From Azolla pinnata (taxonomy: Eukaryota > Streptophyta > Polypodiopsida > Salviniales > Salviniaceae): a stretch of 52,033 nt of DNA. The stretch is from positions 3,953-55,985 of the forward strand of contig JBBBWG010028899.1 in the NCBI GenBank assembly GCA_037176905.1, in the 5' to 3' direction. Below, piece by piece: positions 33,484 through 44,555 of this stretch. How positions within the stretch are numbered: position 1 is the stretch's first letter; the number at the start of each line of letters is the position of its first letter. The position numbers and the translations under genes are program-made. Under the pieces are notes generated by a model, which did not search any database, was not told the origin of the DNA, and saw only the letters and a program-made list of their open reading frames with translations.

Positions 33484-34954
33484 ATGGCGACTCGATCGTT
33501 TCCTCGCCTCCTCCTCCTCCTCCTCCTCCTCCTCCTCCTCCTCTTCCTCCTCTTCCTCTTCCCTGCAACCCCGTCTCCCGCTGAAGCTCAGACAAGGCCA
33601 ACAGAACCGTCTTCTTTGTCCTCAATCCGCTCCCTCTTCACCTCCCTGCTTCGTCGAATTCTCAACCTCCGCCGTTCAAGAGGGGACACCTCAGGTAAGC
33701 AGATGCAGAAGCAGCAGCAAGAACAGCAGCAGCAGCAGCCGCCGCCGCCGCCGCCGCCGCCGCAGCAGCGGGGCACTGGGTTCTTGATTCCCCAGCCTGT
33801 CGCTAAAGCCTAACCCTAATTTCTCGTGTTGCATTCCAAATCCTTCCCTCCTCCTCGTGTTGCTCGTAAAACCGTCCTTCCCTTTTGCACGCAACATCAA
33901 ATCCTAACGTATAGGTGGAGCTTAACCCAGACTCAGAAAAGAAATCTGTGTGATACCTGCAACCCTAACCCTGTTTCTCGCTGTCTGTCTGTCTTAACGT
34001 TTCAAGGTGCGGAGCGAATCGCCCAGATCTTATCGACTTTCGAGAGCGCCTTCTTGTTTTGGAAGAAAGCCGGCTTGCTTGGATGGGATTATCTCATCCA
34101 TTACGCATGGAAGCGCACCAATCCAGCGCAAATCTCTGCTATTTTGAATGGGATCAATGAGATCCAATCGTTTGTGTCTGAGCTTTTGCAGCTACCTTCA
34201 GCCAGTGATCGGTTAAATTGGATCTCTCTGAACTATGGAAGGATCTTGCGCATCTCAAAGGATGTGCTTCGGCGCCTATCAAGTCTGCTCGATCAACCTG
34301 TAAGTTTCTCAATGAAGAAAGAATATGCTACAGAAAGTCTTGATAAAAACATCTTTTGATGGTTTCAACTGTTTGGATCTTGCTATGGAGGGTTGCATCG
34401 GATAGTTTTAAGTGAAACTTGTGCAGAATTATCTGATGGAGGTTGCTAATTGAGTGTCAACTACTCATTAGGGCTTGTGGTTTACAGTATTGGACTTACA
34501 GTATTGGACTTACAGTATGGGCGGTTTGATGTTGTCATCAGGACTATGTCAGGAAGGTTACTATTGTGATGAGAGGATGTATATTCATGCCATAGGCATT
34601 TTACATTCAGGAATCTGGAGAGTTTTGAATGGACCATGTAACATTATGTTTTTAAATGCGATTCAAGATGCCAATGGCTATACTGGGGTTGTGCTGGACA
34701 ATTACCTCTGTTCAGAAGAGTATTTCAATGGGTTCAGTTACGGTTTGTTATTTGATTGTGTTGAAATCTTCCTTTTCCAGGGTGCGCTCCGGAATTTCGT
34801 TCTCTCTCTGCAAACGGAGCTAGTGTCAGGGGATGTGTTGCGGGATGCTTTAGAGCTTGGTGCAGCCGATTTACAGGGCATTTTCCAGGTGGCAAAAGAA
34901 TTTATCGTCAGATATTATAGAAGTTCTGATACGGGCTATTCATCGGAGCTGTAG
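33484..34954 (+). CDS. Unknown plant protein with poly-leucine signal sequence, 3 exons
   Basis: Exons 33484-33694, 34007-34299 and 34781-34954 give 225 residues. The first 30 residues are basic and then a run of twelve Leu plus Leu/Phe, ending FPATPSPAEA. This looks like a signal peptide or anchor and is written by a (CTC)n microsatellite. Residues about 70-225 form a helical domain with SAFLFWKKAGLLGWDYLIHY (from about 84), LPSASDRLNW and a C-terminal AKEFIVRYY. This has the look of a conserved plant protein of unknown function; I cannot name the family. Splice phases agree (GT-AG throughout). Without intron 1 splicing the frame continues through CAG and CCG repeats into a poly-Gln/poly-Pro tail that stops at 33813. 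Confidence 0.78.
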
Positions 34955-35997
34955 ATGCAGCTGTAGTTGCAAATGAAGCAAAAAGAACAAGGACAGATTT
35001 TGGATGATAATCTGTAAGTGTGTGTGGGAGACCTGAATGAACACTTTGTGTAGAGAACCACTCTTTGCCCTATGTAACCATAAAGAGGAGATTTCATTCT
35101 GGTAGTAAACCTTTGTTTTGGATAGAAATGAGTTTTCAGTATGATGGGCATGCTTTTCTTTTATCATTTGTTTATGAGGTCGGATCTTGCACGGGCATTA
35201 CCAACAAACCCTAGAACTCAAAATCAACTTTGTAAGGGAAAAGCAAAGGTTTAAGAAATATAAAGTTTACAAGAAATTCGATATTTGGAGATAATGTGGC
35301 CATCCATTTGGCCTTATTTCGATTCCTTTTTACTTCTTTGTTTGCCTAAAAAGACCCACAAGAAAGGTCACATGGACAAAGCTCACCGCTAAAATGTTTG
35401 AAAGTTCTAGTGCGTTTGACAACTTTCAGTTTGGCAATACGATGCAAACTCTGGCATTATTATTGCTTTTGTAGTTTGCAAGTGTATTGACATATGTCTC
35501 CTGATATAGAAGTAAAAAGTAGAGAATCGATATCTTCATTCCAACTATAGGCAAAAGTGTTTTTAAAGTATGCTTTGTCGTTGCGGCAAGGGGATATTAA
35601 AGCACCATCGAGGGGGAAACCTCCAGTTCAAGTCTTGTCTCTATGGCTTAAATGCTAATAGGAAGGAAGAGAGACGGAGGAGAATCAAGGTGCAGATTAC
35701 GGAAGAGTGGAGGTACCATGGAAGTAAGAATCTGGTGGAAGCAAGGAATGGTTCCTTTTTTTTTTTCTGTTTTGCTCCCTTCCTCTCCTTTTCTTGAACA
35801 GCATGACAACAAGAAGTAACGTGGAAGTTGTGAAAACTATGAGGAACCAAAGAAGCATGTACAACAACGACGACGACGACGACAACAGGGAAAGCAGAAG
35901 GTGTTAGCCCCAAGCAACAGAAGGTGCAAAGAAGAACAACAAGAAGAACAAGAAGAACAAGAAGAAGCAGAGGAGGTTTTGGTAAGGGTGGTGTTAC
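34955..35997. other. Intergenic spacer before the tetraspanin gene
   Basis: It contains an AT-rich stretch and, near 35930-35975, (AAGAAC)n repeats that probably belong to the tetraspanin 5' UTR. A CAGTTCAAGTC string near 35625 resembles a tRNA T-loop box, but no cloverleaf can be folded around it. No gene is supported. Confidence 0.45.
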
Positions 35998-37987
35998 ATG
36001 GAAAGAAACACAAGTAGCTTCAATGGGTCGGTGATACAGGGACATTGGATCAAGGGAGCAGAGCTGGTGATCGGGGCGGTGATGGTTGCGATGGCGATGG
36101 TGTGGGGAAGGGAGGCAAGATGGGCAAGCTGCTTGGGTGATCCTGTGGACATAAGCACGGTGGCAGGAGGGGTAGCTTTGGTAGTGGTGGCTTGCCTGGG
36201 CCTCGTTGGGGCTATCCTGCGCATCGATGCCCTCCTATGGCTCCATCTTGGTTCCCTCCTTGTGGTTCTCCTCTTCCTTCTGTCGATTACCCTGTTCACG
36301 CTGGAGGTTACCCGTGGGCGCCCCAGCTCCGATGCTTCCCAGCACCTCTCGGACTTCCCCGCTTGGTTCCAGCATCGCGTCGAGCATTGGGATCGCATCG
36401 TTGCCTCCTGCCTCCTGCCTCCCCCGTCCCTGTGCTACGCCTCCCCCGTGCCTGGCCCCACTCTCAAGGTCAGTGACGCTCCTCTCCCTTTTTGATGAGT
36501 TTTTGTTTGGTAATAGGCTTGGGGATCGGATTGAAATGGGTTCAGCTAATATATATTTCAATGTGAAATTGGATTGAAGTGGGTTCAGTTCGCATATCAG
36601 TGTGAACTTGGATTGAAATGAGTTTCAGTCAACATAATCATTGCGTTTGGGTTGAAATGGGTTCAGTTAACAAAAATCGTTGTGGTTGGATTGAAATGGA
36701 TTCGGCTAGCATATCAGTCATTGGATTGAAATGGGTTAACATATGATTGTGATTGGATTGACATACTAGTGTGATCGGATTGAAATGGGTTAACATATGA
36801 TTGTGATTGGATTGACATACTAGTGTGATCGGATTGAAATGGGTTAACATATGNNNNNNNNNNNNNNNNNNNNNNNNNNNNNNNNNNNNNNNNNNNNNNN
36901 NNNNNNNNNNNNNNNNNNNNNNNNNNNNNNNNNNNNNNNNNNNNNNNNNNNNNATTGTGATTGGATTGACATACTAGTGTGATTGGATTGAAATGGGTTA
37001 ACATATGATTGTGATTGGATTGACATACTAGTGTGATTGGATAGAAATGGGTTAACATATGATTGTGATTGGATTGACATACTAGTGTGATTGGATTGAA
37101 ATGGATTCAGTTAACCATCTCAGTGTGTGATTGTAACCCATTTCTGACCCTCTCCCTTTGATGAAGCTGTACTTCACTATCTTCCTGCGCTTCTGTTTAA
37201 CAGTATGGTTATGATTGGATTGAAATGGGTTCAGCTAACATATCGGTGTGAATTGTATTGAAATGGGTTCAGTTAGCAAAAATCATTATTATTGCACTGA
37301 AATGGCTTCAGCTAATATTGATTCAGTCATTGGATTTAAATGGGTTAACATAGCATTCGGATTGGGTTGAGATACTACTGTTAACATATCATCGTGGCTG
37401 GATTGAAATGGGTTCAGTTACCAAAAATCATTGTGGTTGGATTGAAATAGATTCAGCTAACATATCAGTCAACTGCATTGAAATGCATTAACATATCATT
37501 GTGATTGGATTGACATACTAGCGTGATTGGATTGAAATGGATTCAGTTAACATATGGATTGAAGTGGTGGGTTCAGTTTCAGTCAACATATGCTTGTGAT
37601 TGGATTGAAATGGGTTCAATTAACCATCTCAGTGTGAATCGGATTGAAATGGGTTCCATACTATTCTTCTGCCAGCTGGGTTGCTGCGAGCCGCCATCGT
37701 CTTGCAACTTCACGTACGATGCAGATGCCAACAGCTGGAGTCCATCGAATCAGACCTCGTCAACCGCTGCAGCAGGTCCAGATTGTGCGATTTGGAGCAA
37801 TGCGCCCTCGCAGTTGTGCTACTACTGCGATTCCTGCAAGGTCGTGATCGTGCGAACCACCTGGAAACACTGGAAGAAGTTCCGCACGCTGTTGCTGCTG
37901 GCCATTAGCATCATCCTCTCGCTCTACGCCTTCTGCGGATGTGCGCTTTTCAAGCACGACGATGGAGGATATGTTCATCATGTTTGA
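35998..37987 (+). CDS. TET: Plant tetraspanin, 2 exons
   Basis: Exons 35998-36468 and 37676-37987 join in phase to 260 residues, close to the usual plant length of about 270. Tetraspanins are plasma-membrane organisers with four membrane spans. Spans are seen at about 20-37, 53-75, 78-102 and 228-248. The large extracellular loop holds FPAWFQHRV, the plant motif GCC(K/R)P as GCCEPPSSCNFTY (from 159), CAIW and LCYYCDSCK, giving the expected Cys pattern. The Glu after GCC replaces the usual basic residue. The intron falls directly before the GCC motif; it is filled with a minisatellite and contains a 100-N gap. The gene model does not depend on the gap. Subfamily is not resolved. Confidence 0.9.
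36520..37650. repeat. Minisatellite filling the tetraspanin intron
   Basis: The core has perfect 54-base spacing (GGGTTAACATATGATTGTGA..., starts 36733, 36787, 36841; then 36995 and 37049 after the gap). It is flanked on both sides by more diverged units of GGATTGAAATGGGTTCAG with (A/T)ACATATCA. The intron is almost entirely repeat. Confidence 0.92.
36854..36953. other. Assembly gap of exactly 100 N
   Basis: One hundred N in the middle of the 54-base repeat array. The repeat register does not continue across it (154 bases between unit starts, not a multiple of 54), so this is a placeholder length and not a measured gap. Confidence 0.97.
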
Positions 37988-38771
37988 TTGATTCCTTGGA
38001 AGAAAAAACAGACATATATGTTCTTCCGAAGTGGGTGCATAGTTGTGTACCCGAATCGATGAATGGGGATCTACATAGTAGTCTTTTGTCTAGTGAAAGG
38101 CTTTGCATACTGTTCGCAATCCAGGCTTTTAACACTCGATTGAGCTCAGCGTCAGAAGATGAACGATCCAGGGAAGATGTTTCAACCCCAGCTTGTTTGG
38201 TTAGCTAATCACAACCTGTATCAAGGTCACAGATCTTTCTGCAAGCTTGCAGGAAATCAAAGAGAGCTTTACGACAAGCTGGCTTTTTTATGAACACATA
38301 TTTTGATCACTTGATGTGCTAAGATAGGCATGCTAATCCACCTTGATAAAAGAGATTGCATTGCAGGAGTAGATTCACATTAAAGGATGTACATTGACAG
38401 GGGCTTTTCTGAACAAATTGTCTTCTAGTTTTGCTGTGAGAAGTTGTGTAACTGGTTCTTTGCACAAGGTTTAGCACAAGGTTTAGAGAGGGCTATGGAG
38501 TTTGCCTAGACTCTGAAACTACATGGATAATATATGTACAACTTACCAAGCCATAGAATGATCAAATGCTTTATTTCCAAATGTACAAGATTGGCCTGCA
38601 ATGGCATCATGCTGGCCCCATTGAAGATTCCCCCCTCCCCACCCATCATCCTGATCATTTCACCACCATCATCATCATCACCACCACCACCACCACCATC
38701 ATCACCATCAATCTCCTGCTTATTATTCTTCTTGGTAGGCTTAGGTTGTTGATACACAGGGTTCATTAGAA
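37988..38771. other. Convergent spacer with small (CAT/CAC) tract
   Basis: It lies between the stops of the tetraspanin and the POLLENLESS3-like gene. It holds a short CAC/ATC-rich tract at about 38660-38710. No gene is seen. Confidence 0.5.
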
Positions 38772-41700
38772 TCAGGCTTTGTCGGCCATTACTAGTTGCA
38801 ATGGCTTGTAGCTGTAGCCATGGAGATTCTCCTGCTGCCCGAAGATCCGGAACCTGTGCTGCTGGATCACATAGTCCCTATGCAGCCTGATCCTGTATTG
38901 ATCATCCTCATCCTCATCATCATCTTCTTCTTCTTCTTCTTCTTCCTCGTCGATGACCACATCCGGCTCCGCATCCTCCCCACCATCATAGAAGTCGTCT
39001 TCCTCGCCGTCGCGGCCAAAGCGGCGGCGGAGATTCCGCGGGTGGCGCTTGGCGGGAATCTTGGGGGGGAGAATATTCCGGTCCATGTCGATGGCGCCCA
39101 TGACGCTGCCGATCACGCCCGACGCGATCGGATCGCAACGCGCGCCGTCGCCATCGCCATCGCTATTGCTATTGCCATTGCTGCCGATACCCTTGTCGAT
39201 CTTCGTCGGAAGCGCGATCGAGCGGCGGCGATCGGGCCAAGCTTCGGCGATGTAGTTATTCCTCAGCCAGATCGCGGCGCCGGTAAGATCGTCGACGGGG
39301 GACGACGACGACGACGACGACAATGGGAATCCATGAGATGCATGATCCGAAGCACCGCGATGATGATGATGATGATGGCGATGATGATCAGGATGATGAT
39401 GAATACGGTCCGATGCAGCTCGGGATAGAGCGCGGCGAGCATCCGACCGCGGATCGTTGGCGGCCCACACGTCGTCGAGCTTCCAGTAGTGGGTGGACCA
39501 GGGATCGAACTCGGGCAGATCGTCGAGGAGCTCCGGGAGCGAGTAGGCGGAGGACGAGGACGAAGAAGAAGAAGAAGAAGAAGAAGAAGAAGAAGAAGAC
39601 GGCGACTTGGGCGAGGGCGAATCGGAGGCCGGGGAATAATTCTCGGCGGGCATAGTCACGCTGGAATTAGGCGCATTGCCGCCGCCACTATAGCCACAAG
39701 CGCCGCCAAATCTGTCGGGCTGATCGGGGCTAGAATTAGCGGCGGGCAGCGCCAAGCGCGCATGCGTCCTAGCGGCGGCATTGTTGTTGTGATTATTATG
39801 CCGATTGGCCGAAGGAGGCGGGGGCGATGGCGACGATGGCGACATGGGCGGCGACAGCATCCATGTCGCCGTCGCCGTCATAAGAGCGCATACCGGCGGC
39901 GACGATGCCAACGATGGCGGCGACGGCGACGGCAACGATGGCGGCGACGGCGACCACGATGACGACGATGGGCTCGATGATGATGATGGGCTCAATGATG
40001 AGGATGGGCTCAATGATGATGATGATGATGGGCTCAATGATGATGATGATGATGGGCTTGACCTGTTGTTGGACTCCATGTCGGCGAGCTCCTTGAGGAG
40101 CGTCTGGGCGCGCATGTACGACTTCATGTGGGACTCGTAATCGGCCCGATGATCTCGCGTCGTCGTCGTCGTCGTCGTCGTCATCGTTGTCGTTGTCATC
40201 GTCGGCTTGTCCATCGGCGGCATCGCCCCCCGTAGCACCACTTTGGCCTCTCCCAGCCTCTGCTGCTTCATCAGGCACATCCCCAGGTTGCAGAGCTTGT
40301 TGTTGTCGGCGTCGAGCATCAAGGCTTTCCTGGCGTTGTTGCCGAGCAAAACCAAGAGAGAAAAGCCAGTTTAGGGTTTTTTGGGTTCTTAGGGTTTAGG
40401 GTTCTTAGGGTTCTTAGGGAATGCAATCTGCATCCTCGTCGGAATCCCACAAGCCAAAACAAGCAATTGGCGCATCGGGAAACCCCAGACCCCGAGGGTG
40501 ACCCGGAGCTGTTTTGTCCCCTCGTCCACCGGATCTGTGGCCCTTGTGGTATATTTATTTGGAAAGCTAGATGTATGCACTACGTATACGTTTCGTGTTT
40601 CGTCACCTGTAGACGGCCTCCGCCGCAGTGTAGTTGCTCAGCTGCATGTAGGCCCACCCCAGATTCCCCTGCACGCCCAACGAGTCCAGACAATATTCAG
40701 CGAAAAGCTCGTAAGAAGGCTTCCGGACTACCCTAAACCCTCAAAACCCTAGACCAATGTGGTGTTATTGTTGCAAATCTTGCTTCGCTTCGCGTCAGGC
40801 TCTGCTTACGAGTCTCGATGGCAAGTCGGTCGCCATCCTATCTAACACAAACAATAGCAAGGGGGGGCAATCTACACAGATTAGAGTACAATACTCTCTT
40901 GTTAGATTCTTGCGCCGAAACAGCTCGGGCGATATCTCAAGATGTCTGTGTAAGGGTTGAGCTCGTGACCTCTTGGTCCCAATCCAAACAAGGTATCGGG
41001 CCCATTAGACAGATCGTCCAACCGCGACTATCAGTGGTCGTCGATACGATAACAACGTATCTGCGCTATAGACAAGTTTATTAGACAGCTCTACACTTCC
41101 GATCTCTCGCAAGACTTTGACGAGTCTTGCGGATGCTGCGGAGGTGGTGTGTGTGGTTTCCTCGGCTCTCTCGGAGGATGATTTACCAGGAGCCGGGTCG
41201 CCTCCTGACGGATCGAGATCTGGAACTTCTTGCCCTGCGACCTCGCGGTCTTGGTGCGCTTGCCGTTGAAGATCAAGCCGGTGTGGATGAGGTTGAGCTT
41301 GCGCTTGAGCAGATCGATCTGGTCCTCGATGCGCCCGCATTTCTACAGGGTCACAAAACCATGGTGGTTTTCGTCGAAACGGAAAACCGTCAGATGACGA
41401 TGATGACAGATACAGGGGAGATCCATCGGTGGCTTGCTGTGATCTGTGTACCTTGTAGAGATCGAGGAGGAGATTGTCGAGGGCGGGTTGGGCGGCCGCA
41501 GAGCAGTGCTTGCGGAACGAGCGAATGGCCTCGATCGCCTCCTCGGCGCGGTTCTGCTGCTTCATCACGATCGCCATGTCCTTGAGCGCGCTGTCCACGC
41601 GATCGCCCGCGTTTATGGCCGCCCAAAACAGCACGATCGCCCGCTCCGGATCCTTGGCCAGCAGCTGCGCCCCCAGTATCATCCCATCGTCGGTTAGATT

Positions 41701-42469
41701 TCGGGCCTCGGCCAAATTTGTCACACGAATTCGTCGGCGCAGATTTTCGGCCACTAACTAGTTTCATTCGCACCGTTCGAATCTTTTCGCGTCGGGAACC
41801 AATTCATCGGCCAACGATTCGGCTCGTAGATCCATTCACGGTGCTTCGATTTTCGAGTTCGATGAATTTGTCGACAGACTAGTGGCTGAAATATAATTCT
41901 AGGTAGATGCATAATCGCAACCGGAAACCCGCTTACTTAAACATGCCTTAAACTTTGCTATACTTGGTTGAGTTAGTGTTTCATTCATTCCCCATCCAAA
42001 CTCTTTTTAACTAATTTGTTGAGTTAGTGTTCATCCATTCCCCATCCAAACTCTTTAATCCATCTAATTATTAGCATAAACTCGCTTACGCAGCCATTAA
42101 TCCGTAGGGCAAAACAAACATATACTGCAACCTTCTTTTCTAGATGGATGGAATCACCATCATGAACTTGCTTAACACTAGCTTGAAGTAGCTAATGAGC
42201 TTGCTTAACCCCTAACTAATCCTCAAACCTTAATTATCCCTTAATCCTCGGGCATGCCTGATCAGGAACCTAATCCTTCCGTCGATATGCTAATTAATGC
42301 CCTAGTCATTGCAAGATTAAAAGGGCCATTAATCATGCCGATCGATCTTTACCTGGGCGTGTTTCGCGCGGACATAAGGGCCATCTCCCGCCGGAACCTT
42401 GATCAGCGCCTCCTTGTTTGTACTAGCACCGGTGGAACCACCAAGCGCCTCCTTCTTCGCCGCCGTCAT
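38772..42469 (-). CDS. POLLENLESS3/MS5/TDM1-like TPR protein, 5 exons
   Basis: Exons 42469-42353, 41664-41452, 41342-41187, 40668-40607 and 40329-38772 give 701 residues. Exon 1 was found from its conserved end GPYVRAKHAQ followed by GTAAAG; it starts at ATG 42469. Family blocks follow: KDPERAIVLFWAAINAGDRV, LDNLLLDLYKKCGRIEDQI, FNGKRTKTARSQGKKF, GNLGWAYMQL and NNKLCNLGMCLMKQQRLGEA. These form the TPR domain (about 34-215) of the MS5/TDM1 and SDI1 family, whose members act in meiotic exit or sulphur response. Sequence alone cannot choose between them. The tail from about 235 to 701 is one exon, mostly low-complexity Ser/Pro/Thr, then acidic, ending in a more ordered segment. The protein is much longer than the Arabidopsis members I recall. 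Intron 4 carries TTAGGG-like repeats. Confidence 0.92.
40371..40420. repeat. Telomere-like TTAGGG(T) run in an intron
   Basis: TTTAGGG/TCTTAGGG units, about five, inside intron 4 of the POLLENLESS3-like gene on the opposite strand. Similar short runs are near 40731-40752 and 49922-49950. Confidence 0.75.
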
Positions 42470-42679
42470 ATCCGAACGGACCTAATGACGCCGCTAATCA
42501 CCCCTCCATACACGCCTAATCGCCCGCTTGTAAACCGCAAGCGATCGCTAATCGGCGCCGCCAAACCGAACTTTGCTAAATCGCTTGCCAACCGCGGCGT
42601 AATCGATCAAACCACAGCGATAATCAAAGCCCCCCCCCCCCTCCTCGAAGAACACCAAACAAATCTCCTCACTCGGGAA

Positions 42680-42930
42680 GCAAGAACCTCCCACTAACTT
42701 GTACACAATATGCTGGGAAATCGCCCACTAACTTGTACACAATATGCCGGAAAATCGCCCACTAACTTGCGTGACACAATATGCTGGGAAATCGCCCACT
42801 ACAAGGACAAACGGAAAACCAATCGCCCACTACTTGCAACGTATGCTGGGAAATCGCCCACTACATCGGACACACTGAAAATCAACCGCCCACTACATGG
42901 ACACACGGAAATTCAATCGCCCAACTACTT
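42680..42930. repeat. Minisatellite with TGCTGGGAAATCGCCCACTA
   Basis: About seven irregular copies spaced 32-40 bases, sharing AATCGCCCACTA and TTGTACACAATATGC. They begin about 210 bases upstream of the POLLENLESS3-like ATG, so they lie in its promoter or 5' UTR. Confidence 0.88.
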
Positions 42931-44555
42931 GCACAGTGTACCCACTAAGATCCACATTGATCACCCTTCTGTCTTCACCGCCCTTCTTCTCCGGAATTCC
43001 ATAGCCTAGGGTTGTTTCCAGCCTCAGGACGCTGCACAAGCTATCTAGAGTTCCCATCTGGGAGGAGGAGGAGGAGGAAAGGAGAAGGAAGCAGCTTCAG
43101 AAAATCTGGGATTTGCCCTTTTGGAGGCTTGAACCTTGTTTTGGGGTTGCCCTAGGGTACAAATTTGGGGGAGGGGGGGGGGGGGGAGAGGATCTGGATT
43201 TCCAATCCTAGTCTAGATGCATCCCCCCTAGGATGCCGGCACGGCAGCCGTCGGATCACGGCCGCGACCGATCCCGGCCCTTCGATCGGCCCGAGCCGGA
43301 TCGGCGCAGATTCATCTGGTCCATTTTCTAGCATCGCATACATGCATGCATGCATGCATAGATAGACACATACATTCATCTGGATACAGGCTGAGCTGAG
43401 CTGAGCTGAGCTGAGCTGAGCTGAGCTGAACAGAGCTGAACGAGAACAGAACAAAACAGGACGATACGGACACCAGGCAATCCACGGTACAGGTAAATGC
43501 ATCACACGTTGCGGCTAACGTTCGTTTCACACGCTCCGGGGGTAAAGGATTGTTACTCGAGGCGATCGGGAGAAGCTAGCGCGAGTCATCGCGATCCGAA
43601 ATATACGTGGAAGATTGTAAGCCGATCGTGGCGTCAAGGGGCTAGCTAGCTAGCTAGCTATGGTTGTTGCGGAGGAATTGGCAAACTTTGCTAGGTCTGG
43701 TGGAGATGACTGACCGAGGTCCCCACTCCCTAGAGAGGACAACCATCCCAGATCGGATCCAGGCTGCTCTCGCCGTTCATTGAACCTGGTCATCCTCCGA
43801 TCCCTGGGATTACCCATGATTCATTCTCGCTGCGTAATCCCCCGATCCAAATGCAGATCGCCAGCGTCCGTCGCGCAGAACAGTCAAGCACGCGATCGAT
43901 CGCGATGACAGATAGACTATCGTTTAACGGATCGATTCCGGGAGCAGCATCGCGAGCCAGATTCGCATGGATCAGACAACAGCAGATGCACCCCCGTCGC
44001 TGCGGCGTACACAGATCGTCGCTCGAGTTGCAAGAGTTAAACAGAAAGAAAAGATCGATCATCTCGCCATCTTGGAGGCACACCTTGTGCTTGAAGATGG
44101 TGGCAGATGTCTGCCTTGTTGGGTTTCTTCTAGAGCTTTGGAGGCTGACGCGAAATGTCTGATTGCTTCTGGCAAACCTCTAATTTGAGCACACTCCACA
44201 CTAATGACCTTCTAGCCAATAGCTCTACTAATGACCTTCTAGCCATAGCTCTGCACATATCGGCAAAAGATCGGAGTCGTGGATTATCGCACTCACTGAT
44301 TTCGATTCGATTCGATGACTGAGACCTTGATCAGGATTGCGATTGCGACAGAAGAAGTAGAGATTTTCTCGACGGCTTCCGAGACACATCTTCCATGGGC
44401 CAGGGGACCCCGAACACAACATCTGAACCTTTCAACGAATCATTCCATTCAGGAAAAATACCTGCTAGGGCATTATACGAATCCATAAGACTTTCTACAT
44501 TGCATTTAGGGTTATGCGGCACGATTCTGTCGATCCTCTCCGCATCGGGGAGGGC
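42931..44555. other. Spacer between POLLENLESS3-like and 5-phosphatase genes
   Basis: It includes a G run near 43167, ATGCATGC near 43341, a (CTGAG)n tract at 43391-43428 and (CTAG)n near 43640. Overlapping frames at 43790-44188 and 44331-44522 have no recognisable domain; the latter is probably 3' UTR of the phosphatase gene. Confidence 0.5.
43391..43428. repeat. (CTGAG)n microsatellite
   Basis: Seven to eight units of the pentamer CTGAG (= GAGCT), in near-perfect tandem. Confidence 0.93.

Noticed and set aside
35560-35645. tRNA-like T-loop string CAGTTCAAGTC
   Set aside because: No matching acceptor, D or anticodon stem could be paired around it.
38796-40140. Plus-strand frames opposite the last exon of the POLLENLESS3-like gene
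   Set aside because: They mirror Ser/Asp-rich codons of the real gene on the other strand.
41683-41685. ATG in MILGAQ as start of the POLLENLESS3-like protein
   Set aside because: A better exon 1 at 42353-42469 supplies the family sequence VPAGDGPYVRAKHAQ and joins in phase at 41664.
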